Positions 48,333 through 57,520 of a stretch of DNA of 64,000 nucleotides are shown in pieces. The notes under the pieces were generated by a model. That model searched no databases, had not been told where the DNA came from, and was given only the letters and a program-made list of their open reading frames with translations. This DNA comes from Lachnospiraceae bacterium (GTDB lineage: Bacteria > Bacillota > Clostridia > Oscillospirales > Ruminococcaceae), in the NCBI GenBank assembly GCA_023664705.1, contig JAMPFE010000009.1:46479-110478 (forward strand), read 5' to 3'. The first letter of the stretch is position 1. Each line of letters opens with the position of its first letter. The position numbers were made by a program, and so were the translations under genes.

Positions 48333-48380
48333 GCCCGTATTCGGGGGAAATCGGCAGCGCTTGCTTTAGAAAGGAGCATT

Positions 48381-48896
48381 ATGAAAATAGCGATAATCGG
48401 ATATTCGGGCGCGGGGAAATCCACGCTCGCAAGGCGCCTCGGGGAGTTGTACGGCATTCCCGTGCTGCATCTGGACACCGTTGAATTTTTGCCCGATTGG
48501 CAAAAACGCGAGTTAGATGAAAAACGGAGGATAGTCGCGGATTTTATGCGCGAAAACGACGGCTGGGTCATCGACGGGAACTACTCCAAGCTGTTCCGCG
48601 CGGAACGTCTCGAACAGGCGGATATGATCGTAATGCTGCTGTTCAACAGATTTGCGTGCCTTAGCCGCGTGATAAAACGCTTCCGTGCGTTCAAAGGGAA
48701 ATCGCGCCCCGATATGAGCGACGGCTGCGCCGAAAAGCTCGACCGCGAATTTATTCTGTGGGTGCTGCACGGCGGTCGCACCAAAGCCAAGAAAGCCGAT
48801 TACAGAGCCGTCGCGGAGAAATATCCCGCTAAGACGGCGGCGCTGAAAAATCAGCGGGAGACAAACGCGTTCTTGGAGCGTCTGACAAAAAACTGA
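48381..48896 (+). CDS. P-loop kinase-like protein (FlaR / DNA topology modulation type)
   Basis: 171 residues. Walker A GYSGAGKSTLARRL at the N-terminus, then HLDTVEFLPDWQ and WVIDGNYSKLF, the pattern of FlaR-like proteins annotated as topology modulation proteins or adenylate/shikimate-kinase-like enzymes. True substrate unknown. AGAAAGGAG ribosome site before ATG 48381. Confidence 0.8.
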   Translation: MKIAIIGYSGAGKSTLARRLGELYGIPVLHLDTVEFLPDWQKRELDEKRRIVADFMRENDGWVIDGNYSKLFRAERLEQADMIVMLLFNRFACLSRVIKRFRAFKGKSRPDMSDGCAEKLDREFILWVLHGGRTKAKKADYRAVAEKYPAKTAALKNQRETNAFLERLTKN

Positions 48897-48928
48897 AATT
48901 CCCCTATTCACCCCGCCCCAAGCGCTGC

Positions 48929-48957
48929 TTGACATTTTTGCCAAATTATGGTATAAT
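48929..48957 (+). promoter_or_regulatory. Sigma-A promoter for the zinc-ribbon membrane protein
   Basis: TTGACA (48929-48934), 17-bp spacer, TATAAT (48952-48957), only about 20 nt before the ATG. Confidence 0.8.
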
Positions 48958-48976
48958 CACAACGAGGTGGTTATAA

Positions 48977-49543
48977 ATGAGACAATATTGTCCTCAATGC
49001 TGTAAATGGTATGAAACCAACGCCCGTTTTTGTCCGAAATGCGATGTTGTTATATACACCGAAGACGAGCGTATCGAATGTACCCAAGACGGCGATGCCT
49101 TAGATGTAATAACCAAAGAAGATATTGAAGAGCTGTATCAAAAAGGCGTAAAGCTTAGACGCATAGGCACTTTTGCAGTCATCGGCGGTATTGCATTTCC
49201 CGTAATAGCGGGACTTGCGATGACTGTATTTGATATTGATAATTTCACCGTATTTGCCATAGCAGCACCATTTGTTCTGCTTGCCGCTCTGATTGCCTGC
49301 GCCATACTCAAGGGTCAAGGGAACGAATACAAAAAATATGCCGAAACGTATTTCCAAAAGCGCCCCGTCAACAATGTATTTCCCAAAACGCCTGTCAACG
49401 CCGTATGCTGTCCGTACTGCAAATCCGAAGACGTGGTAAAGATAGACGCGTTTGACCGCGCGGGTTCGGTTATTCTCGTTGGTCTTGCAAGCGGCAAAAT
49501 CGGCAAACAGTGGCATTGCAATGATTGTAAAAGCGATTTCTGA
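48977..49543 (+). CDS. Double zinc-ribbon membrane protein
   Basis: 188 residues: an N-terminal zinc ribbon (CPQCC and CPKC), two transmembrane helices (about residues 62-110), and a C-terminal ribbon (CPYCKSEDV and CNDCKSDF). The cytosolic ends carry the metal sites. No enzymatic motif; function unknown. Own promoter and terminator. Confidence 0.7.
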   Translation: MRQYCPQCCKWYETNARFCPKCDVVIYTEDERIECTQDGDALDVITKEDIEELYQKGVKLRRIGTFAVIGGIAFPVIAGLAMTVFDIDNFTVFAIAAPFVLLAALIACAILKGQGNEYKKYAETYFQKRPVNNVFPKTPVNAVCCPYCKSEDVVKIDAFDRAGSVILVGLASGKIGKQWHCNDCKSDF

Positions 49544-49548
49544 TATCC

Positions 49549-49582
49549 GCATCGGCAAGACGACCCTTGCCGATGCTTTATT
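49549..49582. terminator. Terminator between convergent genes
   Basis: Perfect 11-bp stem GCATCGGCAAG / CTTGCCGATGC with T-rich tail on the plus strand. Confidence 0.85.
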
Positions 49583-49964
49583 ATTGAGCCGCGGCACCGC
49601 CCTGTCGGCTCTCGGCCCTGCCTTTCGCGAACAACTCCCGAAGCCCGAACGCCAGCAGAAACAGCGCAAAAAGTTTCCTAAGCAAATCGTTCGCGATAAC
49701 TTGGGAAAAAAGCGTTCCGACTGCCGCCCCGAGCAATCCCCCGACCGCGAGCTTTTTCACGAGCAGCTTGTTCACCAAGCCGTTTTTGAGGTGCATTATC
49801 AGCGAAACGAACGCTATCGGCAGGAAAAACAGCACGTTTATGCCCTGCGCGGCGCGCTGCTCCGTTTCGGCGAAAAGGGTGAGCCACACCACCAGCACAA
49901 AGCCGCCGCCAAGCCCCATGGACGCGAGAACGCCCGTCAGAAACCCGATAACAGCCGCCATCAT
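49581..49964 (-). CDS. TSUP-family transporter, C-terminal half
   Basis: 127 residues with about four transmembrane helices. AAVIGFLTGVLASMGLGGGF is the TauE/SafE half-motif. ATG 49964 overlaps the stop of the other half by ATGA; the longer frame upstream is a shadow. Together with the preceding 113-residue protein it forms one full 8-helix TSUP (DUF81) exporter for sulfite-like or organosulfur anions. Confidence 0.8.
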   Translation of the reverse strand: MMAAVIGFLTGVLASMGLGGGFVLVVWLTLFAETEQRAAQGINVLFFLPIAFVSLIMHLKNGLVNKLLVKKLAVGGLLGAAVGTLFSQVIANDLLRKLFALFLLAFGLRELFAKGRAESRQGGAAAQ

Positions 49965-50302
49965 GAGAACAGCATCCTCACTGCGGCGGCGGTAACGACA
50001 CCGCCGAAAAGCCGTTTCAGCCAGCTTGCTTTTATCTTTTTCAGGAATATAGAGCCCGCCACCGCGCCGATAACTCCCCACGGGATATACTGCCATGCGG
50101 CGGCGAAGTCAAGACCTCCCGAAATGCCGTAAAAGCCCGCCGTTAAAAGGCTCAGGAGGAATATCAGCGCTACGGAGGTCGCGTGCGCCTCGTTCGGCGG
50201 GCAGCCCTCCTTTTCGAGTATCGGAACGGCTATAACGCCGCCTCCCGAGCCGAAAAAGCCGTTCAGAAAGCCGCATAGCGTCCCTTTGAAAAATCGTCCC
50301 AT
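49961..50302 (-). CDS. TSUP-family transporter, N-terminal half
   Basis: 113 residues, about four helices, with GFLNGFFGSGGGVIAVPIL, the first TauE/SafE half-motif. Transcribed first and coupled to the second half. The remainder of the 500-nt spacer to ilvB holds a dispersed repeat and the ilvB promoter. Confidence 0.8.
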   Translation of the reverse strand: MGRFFKGTLCGFLNGFFGSGGGVIAVPILEKEGCPPNEAHATSVALIFLLSLLTAGFYGISGGLDFAAAWQYIPWGVIGAVAGSIFLKKIKASWLKRLFGGVVTAAAVRMLFS

Positions 50303-50533
50303 AATTTCACCTCAAGGCTATTTTGCGCCGTTTTTCGCTTTTTATTGACCGTTTTTATTCGTCAAACCGCACAATAAGTTCTTGAAATCTATACGAGATA
50401 TAAGCGCTTTTGCACAATATCCGTTTCTTTTGGCAACAAAACACTTGTGCTCATATTTCACAATATTTGTGCATTTTGTTGCTGGGAATTTCAATAAAAA
50501 CAACAAGTGTGCAATAAAAATGTTAGCTTTGCT

Positions 50534-50640
50534 TTACATTTTGCGGTTTTTTGCAGTTCGCTTGCAGTTAATTGCAGTCGATTTGCAGTTTTGCGCTGTA
50601 AATATTTGGAAATGATGTAAAATAAAGTTAAAATTTGGAA
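50534..50640 (-). repeat. ACTGCAA-rich intergenic repeat, copy B (inverted)
   Basis: On the minus strand it reads CCAAATATTTACAGC followed by five ACTGCAA-like units; the same arrangement appears at 27127-27262 in the opposite orientation. It lies about 100 nt upstream of the ilvB promoter. A second block of interrupted inverted repeats (CAACAAAA ... TTTTGTTG) lies just before at 50437-50485. Confidence 0.65.
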
Positions 50641-50722
50641 ATTTATCTATTGACGATTTAATTCCGTAATACGCAAAAGGGAAAATATTTCGGCGAATTT
50701 TAAAAAACAGTGTTTTATGCCG

Positions 50723-50751
50723 TTGACAATGAAGCGGATATATGTTATAAT
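50723..50751 (+). promoter_or_regulatory. Sigma-A promoter for ilvBN
   Basis: TTGACA (50723-50728), 17-bp spacer, TATAAT (50746-50751). The leader of about 45 nt is too short for a T-box. Confidence 0.85.
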
Positions 50752-50803
50752 ATAAATAAGTATTGACAAAAATAAATCACAATGCGAAGGAAAGGGATTT
50801 TAA

Positions 50804-52489
50804 ATGATTTTATCGGGTTCCGACATTATTGTCGAGTGCTTGCTGGAGCAGGGCGCGGATACCGTTTTCGGCTATCCGGGCGGCGCTGTGCTGAATATTT
50901 ACGACAGCCTGTACAAATACAGCGACAAGATACGCCACATAATCACCTCGCACGAGCAGGGCGCGTGCCACGCGGCGGACGGCTTTGCGCGCGCTACGGG
51001 AAAGACGGGCGTCGTTATCGCGACCTCGGGTCCGGGCGCTACTAACCTTACGACGGGCATCGCGACCGCTTATATGGATTCGATCCCACTGGTGGCTATC
51101 ACGGGCAACGTTTCCTGCGCCCTGCTGGGGCTGGACAGCTTTCAGGAGGTCGACATAACGGGCGTTACTATTCCCATAACAAAGCACAATTTCATCGTTA
51201 AGGACATTTCAAAGCTCGCGGATACTCTGCGGCTCGCGTTTAAGATAGCGGGGAGCGGCAGAAAGGGTCCCGTGCTCGTGGATATACCGAAGGACATCAC
51301 CGCGGCGAAGTGCGAATACGTCCGCGAGGCGGCTGTTTGCGCGGAGGTTGAGCCGTTCGTTGACGATGGAAGCCTCGACAAGGTGGTCGGGCTGATAGAA
51401 AAGTCCGAAAAGCCGTATATCTACGCGGGCGGAGGCGTTATCTCCGCGGACGCGGAGGAGGAGCTGAAAAAGTTCGCGGAGCTTTGCGACGCGCCGGTTT
51501 CCTGCTCGCTTATGGGACAGGGCGCTTTCGATCAGACCGACCGCCGCTACATAGGCATGCTCGGTATGCACGGCACCGTTAAGGCTGCCGCGGCGCTGAA
51601 CGACTGCGATCTGTTTATCGGCATAGGAACGCGCTTTTCCGACCGCGTTATCGGAGACCCGACGGTTTTCGGGAGAAATGCCAAAATTATCCATATCGAT
51701 ATCGACCCGGCGGAGTTCAACAAGAACGTCGAGGTATACACTGCCGTGCAGGGCGACGTAAAGGTTATTCTGAGCGAGCTTTGCGGGCGCGTTGCCCAAA
51801 AGCGGAATATCTGGACGGACAAGATGATCCTCAGGGACTTCGGGGAGCCCGTTCAGGAGGGGACGGAGGCGTTTCCCGTGACGCCGCAGGAGGTCATCGA
51901 GAAGCTGGACGAGCTGACCGAGGGACGGGCTGTCATTTCCACGGAGGTCGGGCAAAATCAGATGTGGGCGGCGCAGTATTACAGGTTCAGGAAGCCGCGC
52001 TCGTTCGTTTCGTCGGGGGGACTGGGGACCATGGGCTTCGGGCTGGGGGCGTCTATCGGCGCGAAGGTCGGCTGCCCGGACAGGACGGTCGTAAACATCG
52101 CGGGCGACGGGAGCTTCGCTATGAACCTAAACGAGCTGATAACCGCTTCGGCGCATAATATACCGATAATCGAAATAGTTATTAACAACAACGTTCTGGG
52201 AATGGTGCGGCAATGGCAGAGGCTGTTCTACGAGAAGCATTTCTCGCAGACCACGCTCGACGCGCGGCATATAGACTACGTTAAGCTCGGGGAGAGCTTC
52301 GGGATAAAGACGTTCGTTATCGAGAAGAAAGAGGACGTGGAGCCCGTGCTGAAAAAGGCGCTGGAGATCTCGAAAAGCGCGCCTTGCATGATAGAGGTAA
52401 GGATAGACCGCGATATAAACGTGCTGCCGATGATACCCGCGGGGCAGCCCGTTGTCAACCCGATAACAGAGATAGATTTGGAGGCTTGA
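50804..52489 (+). CDS. ilvB: Acetolactate synthase, large (catalytic) subunit
   Basis: 561-residue TPP enzyme of valine/leucine/isoleucine synthesis. Catalytic Glu in SHEQGACHAADGFARATGK, FAD-associated GPGATNL and TVVNIAGDGSFAMN (TPP/Mg motif) are present. AAAGGG ribosome site. Followed immediately by the regulatory subunit, so this is the anabolic form rather than catabolic AlsS. Confidence 0.96.
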   Translation: MILSGSDIIVECLLEQGADTVFGYPGGAVLNIYDSLYKYSDKIRHIITSHEQGACHAADGFARATGKTGVVIATSGPGATNLTTGIATAYMDSIPLVAITGNVSCALLGLDSFQEVDITGVTIPITKHNFIVKDISKLADTLRLAFKIAGSGRKGPVLVDIPKDITAAKCEYVREAAVCAEVEPFVDDGSLDKVVGLIEKSEKPYIYAGGGVISADAEEELKKFAELCDAPVSCSLMGQGAFDQTDRRYIGMLGMHGTVKAAAALNDCDLFIGIGTRFSDRVIGDPTVFGRNAKIIHIDIDPAEFNKNVEVYTAVQGDVKVILSELCGRVAQKRNIWTDKMILRDFGEPVQEGTEAFPVTPQEVIEKLDELTEGRAVISTEVGQNQMWAAQYYRFRKPRSFVSSGGLGTMGFGLGASIGAKVGCPDRTVVNIAGDGSFAMNLNELITASAHNIPIIEIVINNNVLGMVRQWQRLFYEKHFSQTTLDARHIDYVKLGESFGIKTFVIEKKEDVEPVLKKALEISKSAPCMIEVRIDRDINVLPMIPAGQPVVNPITEIDLEA

Positions 52490-52491
52490 GC

Positions 52492-52962
52492 ATGCAGGAA
52501 TACGTATTATCCGTAAAGGTCGACAACGACACGGGCGTGCTTGTGCGCGTGTCGGGGCTTTTCAGCAGGCGCTGCTTCAGCATTAAGAGCCTAAACGCCG
52601 CCGAGACCGAGGAGGAGAACATCTCGAGGCTGACGATAGTCGTTTCGTGCGACCTGAGAGTGCTCGAGCAGATAAAAAATCAGCTTATGAAGCTGCATAA
52701 CGTTCATGATGTGAGAATTCTCGACGACGCTGTGACGCGCGAGCATATCCTTATCCGCGCGGGAAAGACCGCCGAGGACCGCCACAAGATAATCGAGATC
52801 GCGAACCTTTACCGCGCCAAGCCCGTGGACGTCGCCGCGGACTCCATTATGCTGGAGCTGACGGGGGAGCCCGTGAAGATAGACAGCTTTATCGACCTGC
52901 TGAAGCCGTTCGGCATAATTAAAATGGTGCGCTCGGGCATTACCGCGCTGGAGCGCGATTGA
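52492..52962 (+). CDS. ilvN: Acetolactate synthase, small (regulatory) subunit
   Basis: 156 residues. N-terminal ACT domain with VKVDNDTGVLVRVSGLFSRR and FSIKSLNAAETEE mediates valine feedback; C-terminal domain ends with LLKPFGIIKMVRSGITALER. Two nt after ilvB; its ribosome site GGAGG lies in the ilvB 3' end. ATG 52492 chosen over the upstream frame extension. Confidence 0.95.
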   Translation: MQEYVLSVKVDNDTGVLVRVSGLFSRRCFSIKSLNAAETEEENISRLTIVVSCDLRVLEQIKNQLMKLHNVHDVRILDDAVTREHILIRAGKTAEDRHKIIEIANLYRAKPVDVAADSIMLELTGEPVKIDSFIDLLKPFGIIKMVRSGITALERD

Positions 52963-52990
52963 AGTTACTTTTCGGGAAAGGACGGGCGAT

Positions 52991-53917
52991 ATGAACATTC
53001 TGCACCTGAAATACGCGGTCGAGGTCGCGAAAACGCAGTCCATAAGCAAGGCGGCGGAGAACCTCTACATGGGGCAGCCGAACCTTTCGCGGGCGATAAA
53101 GGAGCTGGAGGAATCGCTCGGGATAACCATTTTCAGGCGCACCTCGAAGGGCATTACGACCACGCCCGACGGCGACGAGTTTTTGCGGCGGGCGCGGCGC
53201 ATCGTTGCGCAGGTCGACGAGGTGGAGGAGATATACCGAAACGGGAAAGCTCACAAGCAGACGTTTTCCGTGTGCGTGCCGAGGGCGAGCTATTTCTCGG
53301 CGGCTATGGCGGAATTTTCAAAGCACATATCGCTTTCGGAGCCCGCGGAGATTTTCTACAAGGAGACGAACTCCATGCGGACGATAACAAACGTTACGCG
53401 GGGGGATTTCAATCTCGGGATTGTGCGGTATCAGGCGGCGTTTGAGAAATATTTCGTGGAGATGTTCGCGGAGAAGAAGCTGGAATACGATACCGTTTCG
53501 GAGTTTACATACCGAATGGCCGTGAAAAGGGACAGTCCGCTTGCCGAAAAGGAAAATATTTCCATGGAGGAGCTGAAGGACTTCATAGAGATAACCCACG
53601 GAGACCCCTACGTCCCTTCCCTGCCGCTTATCGACGTTAAAAAGGCGGAGCTTTCGGAGCACGTCGACAAGCGCATTTACGTTTTTGAGCGAGCGACGCA
53701 GTTTATGCTGCTGGGGAACGTGCCGAATACCTTTATGTGGATGTCGCCCGTGCCGCAGCCGCTGCTGGACAACTACGGGCTGGTGCTGAGGAAATGCCCC
53801 GAGCACGCGAAGCCCTACAAGGACGTGCTTATCTACCGCAAGGACTACAAGCTGTCGGCGCTTGACAAGCAGTTCATTACCGACGTTTGCGACGCAAAGC
53901 ATCAATGCTTTCCGTAA
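52991..53917 (+). CDS. LysR-family transcriptional regulator
   Basis: 308 residues. N-terminal winged HTH (LKYAVEVAKTQSISKAAENL, QPNLSRAIKELEESLGITIF) and a C-terminal effector-binding domain. Lies 28 nt after ilvN and before adhE, in the same orientation. It could control ilvBN, adhE or both, but LysR regulators usually lie divergent to their targets, so this is open. Confidence 0.87.
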   Translation: MNILHLKYAVEVAKTQSISKAAENLYMGQPNLSRAIKELEESLGITIFRRTSKGITTTPDGDEFLRRARRIVAQVDEVEEIYRNGKAHKQTFSVCVPRASYFSAAMAEFSKHISLSEPAEIFYKETNSMRTITNVTRGDFNLGIVRYQAAFEKYFVEMFAEKKLEYDTVSEFTYRMAVKRDSPLAEKENISMEELKDFIEITHGDPYVPSLPLIDVKKAELSEHVDKRIYVFERATQFMLLGNVPNTFMWMSPVPQPLLDNYGLVLRKCPEHAKPYKDVLIYRKDYKLSALDKQFITDVCDAKHQCFP

Positions 53918-54015
53918 GAGCGGTTTGTAAAATTTTCCATATATGGCGCTGTATTCCTATATTACAGGTTGATAACGCGTATGCGGAATTTACATTTCAC
54001 TTATTAACGGGAATA

Positions 54016-54031
54016 TGTTAAAATATTAACA
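54016..54031 (+). promoter_or_regulatory. Rex-type redox operator upstream of adhE
   Basis: TGTTAAAATATTAACA is a perfect 16-bp palindrome (with one more A on the right) fitting the clostridial Rex site TTGTTAANNNNTTAACAA at 17 of 18 positions. Rex releases DNA when NADH is high, allowing ethanol formation. No clean -35/-10 pair was found around it. Confidence 0.7.
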
Positions 54032-54087
54032 AGGAAGAAAATCGGGCGTTTTAAACGCCATATAACACTTTAAAGGAGTAGATGACT

Positions 54088-56721
54088 ATGAATTACGAGA
54101 TCGTTGACAGCGCAAAATCCTTTGACGCCGCGCTTGCGAGAGTGAGGGCGGCGCAGGAGAAATTTGCCGAGTACACGCAGGAGCAGGTCGACAGGATATT
54201 CCTTGCCGCCGCTTCCGCAGCCAACAAGCAGAGGATCCCGCTGGCGAAGATGGCCGTTGAGGAGACGGGCATGGGTATCGCAGAGGACAAGGTTATCAAG
54301 AACAACTATGCCTCCGAGCATATCTACAACGCTTATAAGGACGTTAAGACCTGCGGCGTTATCGAGACGGACGAGAGCTACGGCATTACCAAGATAGCGG
54401 AGCCTATCGGCGTTATCGGCGCGGTCATCCCGACGACGAACCCCACCTCCACCTCTATTTTCAAGTGCCTTGTGTGTCTGAAAACGAGAAACGGCATCAT
54501 TATCAGCCCGCATCCGCGCGCGAAGAACTGCACTATCGAGGCGGCGAAGATAGTTTACGAGGCTGCCGTTAAGGCGGGCGCGCCCGAGGGCATTATCTCG
54601 TGGATCGACGTGCCTTCGCTGGAGCTGACGAACCAGCTGATGAAGGAGGTCGACCTTATCCTCGCGACGGGCGGTCCGGGCATGGTGAAGTCCGCTTATT
54701 CCTCGGGGACCCCCGCTCTCGGCGTGGGCGCGGGCAACGCCTCGGCTATTATCGACCCCTCGGCGGATATCGTCAACGCGGTAAATTCCATTATCCACTC
54801 CAAGACGTTCGATAACGGCATGATATGCGCTACCGAGCAGACCGTTATCGCGGACAAGAAGATATACAACGACGTAAAGAAGGAGTTCATCAAGCGGGGC
54901 TGCTATTTCCTGAAGGCCGACGAGGCGCAGAAGATCCGCAAGACGATGCTTATCAACGGTGCTCTGAACGCTAAGATAGTCGGGCAGCGCCCCGTTACCA
55001 TTGCGAAAATGGCGGGCTTTGAGGTCCCGGAGGAGACTAAGGTGCTTATCGGAGAGGCTACCTCCACGGACCGCGAGGAGGCTTTCGGTCACGAGAAGCT
55101 GACGACCATTCTCGGTATGTACAAATCGGAGAATTTTGACAACGCGCTGGATATTGCCGACACGCTGCTGCACAACAACGGCGGTCTCGGTCATACCTCC
55201 GTGCTATGGATAAATCCCGCGGAGCGAGAGAAGCTGCTGAAATTCTCGCACAGAATGAAGACCTGCCGTCTTATCATCAATACTCCGTCGTCGCTCGGCG
55301 GCATCGGCGATTTGTACAACTTCAAGTTCGCGCCTTCGCTTACGCTGGGCTGCGGCTCGTGGGGCGGCAACTCCGTTTCCGAGAACGTTGGAGTTAAGCA
55401 TCTTTTGAATATCAAGACCGTTGCCGAGAGGAGAGAGAATATGCTGTGGTTCCGTGCGCCCGAGAAGGTTTACATCAAGAAGGGCTGTCTGCCCGTCGCT
55501 CTTAAGGAGCTTAAGGACGTTCTGGGCAAGAAGAGAGCGTTTGTCGTTACCGACAGCTTTATGTTCAAGAGCGGCTTTACAAAGCACATTACAGACAGAC
55601 TGGAGGAAATGGGCGTTACATACACGATATTTGCCGACGTTGAGCCCGACCCCTCTTTGAAGTCCGCGCAGATGGGCGCGGAGGCTATGCGCAAGTTCGA
55701 GCCCGACGTTATCATCGCTATGGGCGGCGGCTCGGCTATGGACGCGGCAAAGATAATGTGGGTGCTGTACGAGCATCCCGACGCGGATTTCCAAGATATG
55801 GCAATGCGCTTTATCGATATACGCAAGAGAGTTTACACGTTCCCGAAAATGGGCGAAAAGGCTTACTTTATCGCCGTTCCGACCTCTGCGGGCACAGGCT
55901 CGGAGGTGACGCCGTTCGCGGTAATTACGGATCAGGACACGGGCGTTAAGTATCCGCTTGCCGATTATCAGCTGATGCCGAATATGGCTATCGTCGACCC
56001 CGACCTTATGGAAACGGGTCCCAAGGGGCTGACCTCCGCTTCGGGCATCGACGCCGTTACTCACGACCTGGAGGCTATCGCTTCCGTTATGGCTACCGAC
56101 TATACGGACGGTCTTGCCAAGCAGTCGCTGAAGGTCATTTTCGAGTATCTGCCGAGAGCCTACGACTCCGCGCCCTCGAAGGACGACGCGGGCAAGCCCG
56201 ACCCCGTTGCGCGCGAGAAAATGGCGAACGCGGCTACTATGGCGGGCATGGCGTTCGCGAACGCGTTCCTCGGCGTATGCCACTCCATGGCGCATAAGCT
56301 CGGCGCGTTCCACCACATCGCTCACGGCGTCGCGAACGCGCTGCTGATAGACGAGGTCATCCGTTTCAACTCCTCCGAGAAGCCCACCAAAATGGGGACG
56401 TTCTCGCAGTACGACCACCCGCATACTCTCGAGCGCTACGCAGAGGTCGCGGAATATCTCGGCTGCAAGGGCAAGACCAACGAGGAGAAGGTCGAGGCGC
56501 TTATCGCGAAGATAGACGAGCTGAAGGACTATATCGGCATCAAGAAAACCATCAGGGACTACGTTCCCGATGAGAAGGACTTCCTTGACAGGCTGGACGA
56601 AATGGTTGAGCAGGCGTTCGACGATCAGTGCACGGGCGCTAACCCGAGATTCCCGCTTATGTCCGAGATAAAGCAGATGTATCTGAACGCTTACTACGGC
56701 AAGACGACCAAGTTGGTTTGA
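54088..56721 (+). CDS. adhE: Bifunctional acetaldehyde-CoA/alcohol dehydrogenase AdhE
   Basis: 877 residues: N-terminal CoA-acylating aldehyde dehydrogenase (PTTNPTSTSIFKCLVCLKTR, catalytic Cys in NGMICATEQT), a short linker, then an iron-dependent alcohol dehydrogenase (MGGGSAMDAAKIMW and metal His in HSMAHKLGAFHHIAHG). It converts acetyl-CoA to ethanol, regenerating NAD+. ATG 54088 is preferred over 54082 from AAAGGAG spacing. Rex-like operator upstream; hydrogenase genes downstream. Confidence 0.97.
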   Translation: MNYEIVDSAKSFDAALARVRAAQEKFAEYTQEQVDRIFLAAASAANKQRIPLAKMAVEETGMGIAEDKVIKNNYASEHIYNAYKDVKTCGVIETDESYGITKIAEPIGVIGAVIPTTNPTSTSIFKCLVCLKTRNGIIISPHPRAKNCTIEAAKIVYEAAVKAGAPEGIISWIDVPSLELTNQLMKEVDLILATGGPGMVKSAYSSGTPALGVGAGNASAIIDPSADIVNAVNSIIHSKTFDNGMICATEQTVIADKKIYNDVKKEFIKRGCYFLKADEAQKIRKTMLINGALNAKIVGQRPVTIAKMAGFEVPEETKVLIGEATSTDREEAFGHEKLTTILGMYKSENFDNALDIADTLLHNNGGLGHTSVLWINPAEREKLLKFSHRMKTCRLIINTPSSLGGIGDLYNFKFAPSLTLGCGSWGGNSVSENVGVKHLLNIKTVAERRENMLWFRAPEKVYIKKGCLPVALKELKDVLGKKRAFVVTDSFMFKSGFTKHITDRLEEMGVTYTIFADVEPDPSLKSAQMGAEAMRKFEPDVIIAMGGGSAMDAAKIMWVLYEHPDADFQDMAMRFIDIRKRVYTFPKMGEKAYFIAVPTSAGTGSEVTPFAVITDQDTGVKYPLADYQLMPNMAIVDPDLMETGPKGLTSASGIDAVTHDLEAIASVMATDYTDGLAKQSLKVIFEYLPRAYDSAPSKDDAGKPDPVAREKMANAATMAGMAFANAFLGVCHSMAHKLGAFHHIAHGVANALLIDEVIRFNSSEKPTKMGTFSQYDHPHTLERYAEVAEYLGCKGKTNEEKVEALIAKIDELKDYIGIKKTIRDYVPDEKDFLDRLDEMVEQAFDDQCTGANPRFPLMSEIKQMYLNAYYGKTTKLV

Positions 56722-56755
56722 TTTGAGAAAAAATTTACTTTAGGAGGAAAAGGCT

Positions 56756-57505
56756 ATGTCCGATAGAATTATTGCCGTTCGTACCCGCAAAACGGTTTTG
56801 CGCGAGGGCGAGACCGCCGTTAAGGTCTTTGACAAGGATTTCGCGAAATACGACGTTCTCAACGAGGCGCTCAATCAGGCGCGCGTCGAGGACATCGGGA
56901 TAAACGTTCCCAAGATAATCGAGGTAAAGACCGTCGAGGACGGAAAGTGGGCGATCGTTTCCGAATTTATTCAGGGCAAGACGCTCGCGCAGCTTATGAA
57001 GGAAAACCCCTCGAAGAGGGACGAATATCTTGAAATGTTCGTCGATTTGCAGATGAAGATGCACGCTACCGTATGCCCCGGGCTTACGAAGCTCAAGGAC
57101 AAGATGAACCGCAAGATCTCCGCGGCGGATCTGGACGCTACGACGCGCTATGAGCTGCATACAAGGCTTGAGAGCATGCCCAAGCACAACAAGGTCTGCC
57201 ACGGCGACTTCAACCCCGAAAACATCATCGTCAAGGACGACGGCACGCCGTACATTCTCGACTGGAGCCACGCTACTCAGGGCAACGCCTCTGCGGACGT
57301 CGCGAGAACGTATCTGCTGTTCTGGCTGAGCGGGGATATCGAGCTCGCGGAGAAGTATCTTGACCTGTTCTGCAGGAAGAGCGACACGGCAAAGCAGTAC
57401 ATTCAGAAGTGGCTGCCGATAGTAGCGGCTTCGCAGTCCGTAAAGGGCAAGCAGGAGGAGCGCGAGTTCCTGCTCGGCTGGGTGAACGTTGTTGAATACG
57501 ATTGA
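56756..57505 (+). CDS. APH/choline-kinase-like phosphotransferase
   Basis: 249 residues with the aminoglycoside-phosphotransferase fold: Lys in AVKVFDKDF, catalytic loop CHGDFNPENII (HGDxxxxN) and metal Asp in ILDWSHA. Substrate unknown; an antibiotic resistance role is only one possibility. Its place between adhE and the hydrogenase genes (34 nt after adhE) is suggestive. AGGAGG ribosome site. Confidence 0.82.
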   Translation: MSDRIIAVRTRKTVLREGETAVKVFDKDFAKYDVLNEALNQARVEDIGINVPKIIEVKTVEDGKWAIVSEFIQGKTLAQLMKENPSKRDEYLEMFVDLQMKMHATVCPGLTKLKDKMNRKISAADLDATTRYELHTRLESMPKHNKVCHGDFNPENIIVKDDGTPYILDWSHATQGNASADVARTYLLFWLSGDIELAEKYLDLFCRKSDTAKQYIQKWLPIVAASQSVKGKQEEREFLLGWVNVVEYD

Positions 57506-57520
57506 TTTTGGAGGTTTATT

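Noticed and set aside
50752..50803. T-box leader before ilvBN
   Set aside because: The predicted leader is about 45 nt, far too short for a T-box, and no specifier or antiterminator was seen.
56756..57505. Aminoglycoside resistance gene
   Set aside because: Only the general APH/choline-kinase fold motifs are present and the gene sits in a metabolic cluster without mobile features.
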